From the NCBI RefSeq assembly GCF_001921865.1, contig NZ_MSCT01000010.1, positions 186,001-250,000 on the forward strand: a stretch of 64,000 nucleotides of DNA, given 5' to 3'. Made by a program: the position numbers and the translations under genes. Numbering within the stretch: position 1 is the stretch's first letter; every line of letters begins with the position of its first letter. Under the pieces are notes generated by a model that was given only the letters and a program-made list of their open reading frames with translations, searched no databases and was not told the DNA's origin. The stretch comes from Pseudomonas chlororaphis (lineage in GTDB: Bacteria > Pseudomonadota > Gammaproteobacteria > Pseudomonadales > Pseudomonadaceae). Positions 1 through 6,439 of this stretch are shown here, one piece after another.

Positions 1-780
1 GCCAAGCGCTTGTGGCACAGCCTGCAACCGGCCGCCGAACAGTGGCAGCGCGAGGCCCGGCCGCGGCGCTTCGGGCGCCGGGCGTTTCTCGGCGGGGCGT
101 TGGCGGCGTCGGTGGCGCTGGTCGCCGTGCGGGTTTCGTTGCCCGGCGGTTTTGCCGGGCTGGGCGCCGACTACAGCACGGCGGTCGGCGAACAGCGCCG
201 GGTCGAGCTGGACGACGGCCTGAGCCTGGAACTCAACACCCAGACCCGCATCAGCCGGCGCCAGCTGGCCGAAGGCGGGCAGGGCATCGAGTTGCTCGAA
301 GGCGAGGTCGAGGTGTCGAGCCAGGGCGCGCTGCCGGTGCGGGTCCAGGCCGGCGACGGCTGGCTGAGTGCGTCCCGGGCGCGTTTCAACGTGCGCAACA
401 CCGACCACAGCGTCTGCGTGACCTGTATCGACGGCGCGTTGCAAGTCGAGGTCGGCGGCCGCCTGATTCGCCTGGACAGCGGCCGCCAGCTGACGTACGA
501 CAGCCGCCAGGTCGGCGAGCCGCGAGCGGTGGACCCGACGACGGTGATCGCCTGGCGTGAACAGGTGCTGGTGTTCGACAACGCCACCCTCAACACCGTG
601 ATCGACGAAATCAACCGCTACCGCCCGGGCATGCTGGTGCTGCTCAACGCCGAGCTGGGCAAGCGCAAGGTGCAGGCCCGGTTCAACCTCAACCAGCTGG
701 CCGGCGTGGCCCTGCTGATTCGCGACGCCTACGGCGCCAAATGCACCGAGCTGCCCGGCGGCGTGGTGCTGTTGAGCTGA
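1..780 (+). CDS. vreR: FecR-family anti-sigma factor VreR, 5'-truncated by window edge
   Basis: This is the C-terminal part of a FecR-type anti-sigma regulator; the reading frame is open to base 1, so the true start and cytoplasmic sigma-binding domain lie upstream. A basic stretch with an RRAFLGG motif precedes a hydrophobic segment (about residues 25-45 of the visible part), followed by a periplasmic FecR domain and a C-terminal STN/DUF4974-like domain ending in GGVVLLS. In the family the cytoplasmic part controls an ECF sigma factor and the periplasmic part senses an outer-membrane receptor. The name follows the position next to the hxc cluster, as for vreAIR in P. aeruginosa. The RR-F-L pattern resembles a twin-arginine signal, as described for some Pseudomonas FecR proteins. 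An internal TTG at 10 is not considered the start. The family is clear; the orthology is inferred from context. Confidence 0.88.
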   Translation, partial: AKRLWHSLQPAAEQWQREARPRRFGRRAFLGGALAASVALVAVRVSLPGGFAGLGADYSTAVGEQRRVELDDGLSLELNTQTRISRRQLAEGGQGIELLEGEVEVSSQGALPVRVQAGDGWLSASRARFNVRNTDHSVCVTCIDGALQVEVGGRLIRLDSGRQLTYDSRQVGEPRAVDPTTVIAWREQVLVFDNATLNTVIDEINRYRPGMLVLLNAELGKRKVQARFNLNQLAGVALLIRDAYGAKCTELPGGVVLLS

Positions 781-804
781 AGGGCGGCGGTGCCCAGGCT
801 GGCT

Positions 805-876
805 CTATCGCGAGCAAGCTCGCTCCTACAGATTGCCGCGATTCTTGTAGCCGCTGCCGAGCGCAGCGAGGCTGCG
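805..876. repeat. Two REP-type palindromes downstream of vreR
   Basis: One REP of the family ending CGCTCCTACA lies at 805-830. A second of the TGTAGCCGCTGCCGAG family, with a loop and complementary arm GAGGCTGCG, lies at 846-876. They sit between the convergent ends of vreR and hxcW, where REPs are commonly found and can stabilise or end transcripts. A weaker inverted pair (GAGGAC / GTCCTC) follows near 879-893. Confidence 0.8.
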
Positions 877-944
877 TACGAGGACGAAGTCCTCGCCAAG
901 CCTGGGCCCGCGGTTTATCTGGCGCAACGGCGCGGCCGCCGGGG

Positions 945-1574
945 TCATTCCAGCGGCCCCAAGACCTGGCGATAACGTTCTTCGCCCTGGGGCGTCTGGC
1001 GCACCAGGCGGATTTCCAGGCCCGGGGGGTTTTCCTTGCGGTTGCCGCTGAGCTGGCGCCAGCCCTTGTCCCGGTCCCAGACCCGCACTTGCAATGCGCT
1101 GACGTGTTCCAGCACCGCCACGCCGTTGTTCGGCGCCGGCAGCGGATAACGATCGCGCGCGGCGGCCGCCGCGCGGTACAGGGTGTCGCCCTTGAGCCAC
1201 CAGCGCACCCGTTGCAGGCCGTCGCCGGGGATCGCCGCGCTGCGGATCACGTCGAGGCGGAAGGTTCCACCGTCGGCGCTGCGCACGGTCAGCGCGGCCG
1301 GTACCGCGGCGGCCTCGGCGCCGGCATCGGCCCCGGGCAGGGCCGGCTCCTTGAGCTCGACGCTGGCCCGCAACGCCACGTCGCGCTCCAGCTGATGCAG
1401 AGTGCGCAACAGCGCCTCGGTCTGTTCGCTGCTGGCCTGCAAATGGCTGTCGGCGCGGCTGACGCTGTCCAGGCCGCGCCAGGCGATGACGCTGACCACC
1501 GCCATCAGCAGGATCGCCACCATCACCTCGATCAGGGTAAAGCCGCCCTGGCGGTCGTTCCGGCGGCGGTTCAT
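945..1574 (-). CDS. hxcW: T2SS minor pseudopilin HxcW (GspJ-like)
   Basis: A 209-residue type II secretion minor pseudopilin. It begins with a short basic leader followed by the prepilin peptidase site and hydrophobic helix (GFTLIEVMVAILLMAVV), with Glu at +5. The C-terminal part is a beta-rich soluble domain ending RYRQVLGPLE. GspJ-type proteins form the pseudopilus tip with GspI and GspK. The ATG at 1574 overlaps the hxcU stop by 4 nt, so the two are translationally coupled. Assignment to J rather than H or I rests on length and on the cluster order of P. aeruginosa hxc. An upstream open frame to 2861 is an extension without coding character. Confidence 0.9.
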   Translation of the reverse strand: MNRRRNDRQGGFTLIEVMVAILLMAVVSVIAWRGLDSVSRADSHLQASSEQTEALLRTLHQLERDVALRASVELKEPALPGADAGAEAAAVPAALTVRSADGGTFRLDVIRSAAIPGDGLQRVRWWLKGDTLYRAAAAARDRYPLPAPNNGVAVLEHVSALQVRVWDRDKGWRQLSGNRKENPPGLEIRLVRQTPQGEERYRQVLGPLE

Positions 1575-2032
1575 TGCAGCGCCACCACCCGCACCACGCC
1601 GCTGGCCGTGCGCTGCACGGTCAGGCTGTGCTGGCCGTCGGAAAGCCGTACCTGCAACGGCGCGTCTATCCATTCGGCATTGAGCACCAGGCGTGGGCCG
1701 GGCTCGATCCGCACCTTGATCGACGGGCTTTCCCAGGGGCGCGGGCGCAGCTGCGGGTCGTCCTTGAAACGGTCGACGCCGCGACCGTCCTCGCTGGTCC
1801 GGCTGAAGGCGAAACCCTTGGCGTCCGCGCGCCAACTGATGGGCCGGCCGTCGACCCGGGCTTCGGCCTGGGCCACCTGCAGCAGCTGCGCCAGGCGCTC
1901 GGCGTCCTTGCGCAGGCCTTGCAGCGGGTCGGGGCGGATGCTCAGGCTGATGGCGGCGCTGGCGATCCCGATGATCACCAGCACCACCATCAGTTCGATC
2001 AGGGTGAAACCCTGTTGTCGGGATCGGGTCAT
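1571..2032 (-). CDS. hxcU: T2SS minor pseudopilin HxcU (GspH-like)
   Basis: A 153-residue pseudopilin. The leader MTRSRQQ is followed by the prepilin peptidase motif GFTLIELMVVLVIIG with Glu5, then a GspH-like soluble domain (RPDPLQGLRKDAERLAQLL onward). GspH/U adds to the pseudopilus tip complex in the periplasm. It is the first gene of a two-gene minus-strand operon with hxcW and diverges from hxcP across about 110 bp, so promoters for both directions must lie at 2033-2141. The length is normal for the family. Confidence 0.9.
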   Translation of the reverse strand: MTRSRQQGFTLIELMVVLVIIGIASAAISLSIRPDPLQGLRKDAERLAQLLQVAQAEARVDGRPISWRADAKGFAFSRTSEDGRGVDRFKDDPQLRPRPWESPSIKVRIEPGPRLVLNAEWIDAPLQVRLSDGQHSLTVQRTASGVVRVVALQ

Positions 2033-2141
2033 GGGGGCGCGGCTCCTGTGCGTCGGTTTTCATCCTGCCCGGCGAATGTGAAATAAAAACGTGACCATTG
2101 CCCGGTAGGCTGCGAGGACGGACAAACAGGAGGTCCCCGCC

Positions 2142-2573
2142 ATGGCATTCGCCCATCGATTTTCCCCGCCGCAGCTGGTGCAGGCGCTGGCCCTGCTGGC
2201 CATCGTGGCCGGGGTGGCGACCTGGTCGTCGCTGCTGCTGACGCCCGCCGAGTCGCGCACCCCGCAGGCGCCGCCGCAAACCCTCGCGGCGCGCGCGCAA
2301 AGCCCGGCGCAGCAGTGGTTTTCCAACCAGCCGCAGGTACTGGACATCAAGGTCACCGGGTTGCTGGCCAGCCCCCGCGGCGCGGTGGCGATCCTCAGCC
2401 TCAACGACGCGCCGCCGCGCAGTTTCCTGGTGGGCGAACGCCTGGCCCAGGGCGTGCGACTGGTGGCCATCGAGGGCGACGCGGTGGTGATCGAGCGCGG
2501 CGGCGAGCGCTCGCGACTGGATGTCGGCAAGCTGCCGGAAGGCCCGGCGCTGCCGGTGCTGACCCGGCAATAG
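2142..2573 (+). CDS. hxcP: T2SS inner-membrane clamp protein HxcP (GspC-like, short)
   Basis: A 143-residue bitopic inner-membrane protein. It has a short cytoplasmic N-terminus, a TM helix (about residues 11-31), a Pro/Ala-rich linker, and a beta-domain resembling the GspC homology region (VLDIKVTGLLASPRGAVAIL). GspC proteins connect the inner-membrane platform to the secretin. Compared with classical GspC (about 270-300 residues) it has no C-terminal PDZ or coiled-coil domain and ends soon after the HR domain. An AGGAGG-type ribosome site lies 7-8 nt upstream of the ATG. It is flanked by the divergent hxcU and a REPIN. Confidence 0.85.
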   Translation: MAFAHRFSPPQLVQALALLAIVAGVATWSSLLLTPAESRTPQAPPQTLAARAQSPAQQWFSNQPQVLDIKVTGLLASPRGAVAILSLNDAPPRSFLVGERLAQGVRLVAIEGDAVVIERGGERSRLDVGKLPEGPALPVLTRQ

Positions 2574-2601
2574 AGCGACGGCGCGGCACCCGCACGCAAC
2601 C

Positions 2602-2682
2602 TGTAGGAGCGAGGCTTGCCCGCGATCCAGGCAACGCGGATTGTCTGAACGGACGCCATCGCGGGCAAGCCTCGCTCCTACA
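2602..2682. repeat. REPIN between hxcP and hxcV
   Basis: Two inverted copies of the TGTAGGAGCGAGGCTTGCCC family flank a short spacer, so the 81 bases can fold into one long hairpin. It lies between the convergent ends of hxcP (+) and hxcV (-) and may act as a bidirectional transcript end. Confidence 0.9.
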
Positions 2683-2692
2683 AAGGGCCTGG

Positions 2693-3085
2693 TCAGCGAT
2701 TGGTGTTTTTCGGTACGCGCGCCACCAGGGTGTCCAGGCGCGCCAGGGGCGGGGCCTCGCGGCTGCGGTCCAGGACCAGCACGCTGACCCGGGACAGCCG
2801 CGGGTCGGGGCCGGGCCCGATGTTTTGCTCGCAACGCAGCTTCAGCCGGCCCTGATCGCACTCGATATTCTTGCTGCCCGGGGCGAAGCGGCCTTCCAGG
2901 CGCAGTTCCGCCAGGCGCGACTGGGCCGCCAGCATGGCGATGGATTTGTCCCGCAGCAGGCCGTTGCCCTGAGTCATCAACCCGGCCACGCGCACCGCCG
3001 CCGACATGGCCACGGCGATGATCGCCAGCGCCACCAATACCTCGATCAAGGTGAAGCCCCGTTGCTGCTTGCGTGCTCCCGGCAT
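2693..3085 (-). CDS. hxcV: T2SS minor pseudopilin HxcV (GspI-like)
   Basis: A 130-residue pseudopilin with leader MPGARKQQR, cleavage motif GFTLIEVLVALAIIAVAMSA and a compact C-terminal domain with two cysteines (ECDQ and LRCEQ) that could form a disulfide. Its length and the motif IAMLAAQSRLAELRL are typical of GspI, which nucleates the pseudopilus tip. It is a single minus-strand gene, divergent from hxcT. Confidence 0.9.
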   Translation of the reverse strand: MPGARKQQRGFTLIEVLVALAIIAVAMSAAVRVAGLMTQGNGLLRDKSIAMLAAQSRLAELRLEGRFAPGSKNIECDQGRLKLRCEQNIGPGPDPRLSRVSVLVLDRSREAPPLARLDTLVARVPKNTNR

Positions 3086-3233
3086 GGGCGTCTCGTGGCG
3101 CGAATGAAGGCTTGCAGGCTACCCGGCAAATTTGACCGATTGGCTACGGACACTCCCGAGCAACGTCAATATCACTGACATATTTTCTTGCAACACTGCG
3201 CGACGAATCGAAATCAAGCCAAGGAATGTCGAG

Positions 3234-3701
3234 ATGGATGTCGCGCACTGCATGTCACCCCCCGGATCTTGCCGTCAGCCCCGCCGCCCACGCGGCCAGG
3301 GCGGTTTCACCCTGATCGAGATCATGGTGGTGGTGGTCATCCTCGGGATCCTGGCCGCGATGGTGGTGCCCAAGGTCCTCGACCGGCCGGACCAGGCCCG
3401 CGCCACGGCGGCCAAGCAGGACATCGGCGGGCTGATGCAGGCCCTCAAGCTCTATCGCCTCGACCACGGCACCTACCCGAGCATGAACCAGGGCCTGAAA
3501 GTCCTGGTGGAGCGCCCGGCGGACGCCAAGAACAGCAACTGGCGCTCCTACCTGGAACGCTTGCCCAACGACCCTTGGGGCCGTCCTTACCACTACCTCA
3601 ACCCGGGGGCGAACGGCGAAGTCGATGTGTTCTCCCTGGGCGCCGACGGCCAGCCAGACGGTGACGGCGTGAATGCCGATATCGGCTCCTGGCAGTTGTA
3701 A
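3234..3701 (+). CDS. hxcT: T2SS major pseudopilin HxcT (GspG-like)
   Basis: The major pseudopilin, 155 residues from the ATG at 3234. This start was chosen because AAGGA lies 8 nt upstream; the open frame extends back to 3132 without a better ribosome site. A longer than usual leader precedes the prepilin motif GGFTLIEIMVVVVILGILAA with Glu5. The GspG core follows (DQARATAAKQDIGGLMQALKL, DPWGRPYHYLNPG, EVDVFSLGADGQPDGDG), including the acidic calcium-binding loop near the C-terminus. It polymerises into the pseudopilus that drives substrate through the secretin. It is the first gene of the run hxcT-X-Y-Z-Q. Confidence 0.95.
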   Translation: MDVAHCMSPPGSCRQPRRPRGQGGFTLIEIMVVVVILGILAAMVVPKVLDRPDQARATAAKQDIGGLMQALKLYRLDHGTYPSMNQGLKVLVERPADAKNSNWRSYLERLPNDPWGRPYHYLNPGANGEVDVFSLGADGQPDGDGVNADIGSWQL

Positions 3702-3709
3702 GCGCGGCC

Positions 3710-4693
3710 ATGACAGCCGGACCGCCGACCGCGGCGAGACAACGCGGCATGGCCATTATCAGCGCCTTGTTGATCGCCGCCGTGGTGGCGGTGATCGCCG
3801 GCGGCATGCTCACCCGCCAGACCCTGTTCACCCGCGGCCTGGAAAGCGAGCAACTGCGGGTCCAGGGCAGTTGGCTGTTGCAGGGCGGCCTGGAAGTCAG
3901 CCGCCAGCGCCTCTGGGACGATCGCCAGCGCGACGTGCTGACTCGCCTCGACCAGCCCTGGGCGCGGCCGATCCAACTGGCGGCGCTGGGCCCGGGCAGC
4001 GGGCCGTTCGAGGGCCGGCTGGAGGACGAGCAGGGCAAGTTCAACCTGCGCAACCTGCTGGCCGACGACCGTCTGGACAACCTGCAACTGGAGAATTTCC
4101 AGCGCCTGTGCGAGTTGCTCGGGGTCAGCGCGACCCTCGGCCAGCGCATCAGCCAGCGGGTGATCGCGTCCTACCCGCGGCAGCTGAGCCCGGAAGGCGC
4201 GCCGACGCTGGCCAAGGCCGCTTTCCAGAGCGGCCGCGACACGTCGCCGGAGGCCGCGCGCAAGCCGCTGCCGGCCAAACAACCCATGCTGCGCAGCCTC
4301 GACGACCTGCTGGCGGTGGACGGCGTCGATGACAAGCTGCTGGCGCGCCTGGAGCCTTTCGTCACCATCCTGCCGGCCAATACCTGGGTCAACGGCAATA
4401 CTGCCAGCGCCGAAGTACTGGCCGCGACGGTGCCGGGGTTGGCCTTGCCGCGGGCCCGGGCCATGGTCGCCGAGCGCGACAGCGGCCAGTGGTTCATCAA
4501 CCAGGGCGATTTCATCAACCGCCTGCGCATGCCGAGCGTGCCGGCGGACGCGGTGCGCGTCGGCATCACCAGCCAATGGTTCCGCCTGCAGGGCCAGGCC
4601 CGCGGCGAGCGGCGCCGGGTCACGCTGCTGGCTTTGCTGCACCGCGACGAAGACAACATGCCCCGGGTGATCTGGTCGCGGGTGGGCGTATGA
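3710..4693 (+). CDS. hxcX: T2SS pseudopilus tip protein HxcX (GspK-like)
   Basis: A 327-residue GspK-type minor pseudopilin. The leader is followed by GMAIISALLIAAVVAVIAG; the +5 Glu of other pseudopilins is absent, which is characteristic of GspK. A large alpha domain follows with EDEQGKFNLRNLL and a C-terminal beta part. GspK caps the pseudopilus. It starts 8 nt after hxcT, and its stop overlaps the hxcY ATG. Confidence 0.93.
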   Translation: MTAGPPTAARQRGMAIISALLIAAVVAVIAGGMLTRQTLFTRGLESEQLRVQGSWLLQGGLEVSRQRLWDDRQRDVLTRLDQPWARPIQLAALGPGSGPFEGRLEDEQGKFNLRNLLADDRLDNLQLENFQRLCELLGVSATLGQRISQRVIASYPRQLSPEGAPTLAKAAFQSGRDTSPEAARKPLPAKQPMLRSLDDLLAVDGVDDKLLARLEPFVTILPANTWVNGNTASAEVLAATVPGLALPRARAMVAERDSGQWFINQGDFINRLRMPSVPADAVRVGITSQWFRLQGQARGERRRVTLLALLHRDEDNMPRVIWSRVGV

Positions 4694-5880
4694 GCCGCTT
4701 GCGCGTCAGCCTGCCGCCGCTGCGGACGCTGACCGTCCAGAGCCCGGTGGTGTTCGCCCGGCTCGGCCGCGAGGAACAGGTCGGGGACACCGGCGTCGCC
4801 AGCCTGATGCAACTCGGGCAGACGCCCAAGGCGCCGGCCCTGGAGTGCTTCCTGCACCCCGAGGACAGCCTGCTGGCGAGCATCGAGTTGCCGGCCCTGG
4901 CGCCGGCCAAGGTCAGCGCGGCGGTGGCCTGCGCCGCCCAGGCGCTGATCCTCGGCCAGGGCGAGCAGATGCATGTGGCCCACAGCCCGCGCGACGCCGA
5001 GGGCCAGGTGCACATCAGCTGGCTGCCGCGCGAGGCCCTGGCGCGGCTGGGGCAGGTGCTGGAGCAGGCCGGGCTGAAACTGCGCGGCCTGTACCCGGCG
5101 CCCTATGCCTTGCCGGTGCCGGCGGCCGGCCAGTTGACCGCCAGCCTGCTGGACCAGCACCTGCTGCTGCGCCACGGGCCGCAGCACGGCAGCGTGCAGC
5201 CGCTGGCCGAAGACGCCGTGCAGGCCTTGCTGGCCAACGGCGCCGGTTTGCAATGGGTGGGCGACGGCGCTCCGGCAGGGGCGCTGGAGCAACTGCCACA
5301 GGCGCAGCGCTGGAGCGGCTCGCTGCCGGGCTGGGGCCTGCACGGCGGCTTGTCGAACCACGGGCGGCGCCAGCAGGGTTGGGGCCGTGCCGCGACCCTG
5401 GGCGCGGTGGCGCTGGCGGTCTGGACCCTGGGCCTGAACCTGTATGCCGCGCAGCAGGCGGCCCAGGGCCAGCAGCTCAAGGCGCAGATGAGCCAGCGGG
5501 TGCGCCAGGTGTTTCCCGAGTTGCCGGTGATCCTCAACCCGCTGCAACAGGCGCGCCAGCAACTGGCGGCGCGCCAGAGCGGCGCCAGCGGCGAGGCCCC
5601 GCAGAGTTTCAACAGCCTGGTGCAACAGGCCGGCAACGCCATGCCGTTCATGGTCGGCGGCGTCGAACAACTGGACTACGACAACGGCGAATTGCGCCTG
5701 AACCTGCTCGGCGATACCCGGGTGCCGGCGCCCGACAGCGGCTGGCAGGGGTTGCTGAGCCAGGCCGGGGTCCAGGCCAGCCCGGGCGAGCAGGGCTGGA
5801 CCTTGCGCGCCGCGTCCGCCGATGCCCCTGGTGCGGTGCCGATGGAAGACGACGACAGCGAGGACGATGCCGATGAATAA
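4690..5880 (+). CDS. hxcY: T2SS inner-membrane platform protein HxcY (GspL-like)
   Basis: A 396-residue GspL-type protein. The N-terminal two-thirds forms the cytoplasmic actin-like domain that binds the GspE ATPase. A TM helix follows around residues 235-255 (AATLGAVALAVWTLGL), then a periplasmic ferredoxin-like domain. The start at 4690 (ATGA overlap with hxcX) was preferred over upstream in-frame codons. The last residues are very acidic (EDDDSEDDADE), and this stretch is encoded over the beginning of hxcZ, whose ATG lies 8 nt before the hxcY stop ends. Confidence 0.92.
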   Translation: MSRLRVSLPPLRTLTVQSPVVFARLGREEQVGDTGVASLMQLGQTPKAPALECFLHPEDSLLASIELPALAPAKVSAAVACAAQALILGQGEQMHVAHSPRDAEGQVHISWLPREALARLGQVLEQAGLKLRGLYPAPYALPVPAAGQLTASLLDQHLLLRHGPQHGSVQPLAEDAVQALLANGAGLQWVGDGAPAGALEQLPQAQRWSGSLPGWGLHGGLSNHGRRQQGWGRAATLGAVALAVWTLGLNLYAAQQAAQGQQLKAQMSQRVRQVFPELPVILNPLQQARQQLAARQSGASGEAPQSFNSLVQQAGNAMPFMVGGVEQLDYDNGELRLNLLGDTRVPAPDSGWQGLLSQAGVQASPGEQGWTLRAASADAPGAVPMEDDDSEDDADE

Positions 5881-6439
5881 GCAGACCCTCGGCCGCTATC
5901 GCGAGCGCTGGCAGCGTCAGCTCGCCCAGGCGCGGCTGTACTGGAACGGCCTGGCCCTGCGCGAGCAACGCCTGCTCAGCGGCGCCGCGGTGGTGCTCGG
6001 CGGCCTGCTGGTATGGCTGCTGCTGATCGAACCGGCGCTGAAGAAAATCGACTACTGGCAGGCCGAGATCCCCAAGCTGCGCTCCCAGGCCGAAGCCCTG
6101 GAGGTCTTGCTGCACGAGGCCGGCGGCCCACGCGGCGGCGACACCGGGCAGGACCTTGAACAGTCCCTGCGCCAGACCCTGGACGCCGCCGGCTTGCAGG
6201 GGGTGTACCAGTTGCAGGCGTCCGGCGAGGGCGACGCCGCGGCCTGGCACCTGAGTTTTCAAGAGGCCCCGGCGGACGCCGTGGTCGGTTGGCTGCTGGG
6301 CAACCCCCGGCAGTTTTCCCTGGAAGTGATGGAGGCCCGCCTGCAACGCGCGGGGCCGGCCGACATCGATGGCACGGCAGGCAAACTGTCCGGAACCGTT
6401 CGCATGGATCAGGCGCTTGGCGCTAAGGAAGCTTCATGA
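5873..6439 (+). CDS. hxcZ: T2SS inner-membrane protein HxcZ (GspM-like)
   Basis: A 188-residue GspM-like protein. A short cytoplasmic N-terminus containing the family pattern LREQRLLSGAAVVLGGLLVW leads into one TM helix (about residues 35-52) and a periplasmic ferredoxin-like domain. GspM partners GspL in the assembly platform. The ATG at 5873 is inside the end of hxcY, and the stop overlaps the hxcQ ATG by 4 nt, so hxcY-Z-Q are translationally coupled. Confidence 0.9.
   Translation: MNKQTLGRYRERWQRQLAQARLYWNGLALREQRLLSGAAVVLGGLLVWLLLIEPALKKIDYWQAEIPKLRSQAEALEVLLHEAGGPRGGDTGQDLEQSLRQTLDAAGLQGVYQLQASGEGDAAAWHLSFQEAPADAVVGWLLGNPRQFSLEVMEARLQRAGPADIDGTAGKLSGTVRMDQALGAKEAS

Noticed and set aside
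2033..2141. Pho box in the hxcU/hxcP divergent region
   Set aside because: A GGTCAC / TTTCAC pair occurs with 13-bp rather than 11-bp spacing, and matches are weak.
945..2861. A 638-residue minus frame covering hxcW and beyond
   Set aside because: Only the last 209 residues are the pseudopilin; the rest is out-of-frame sequence across hxcU and the divergent hxcP.
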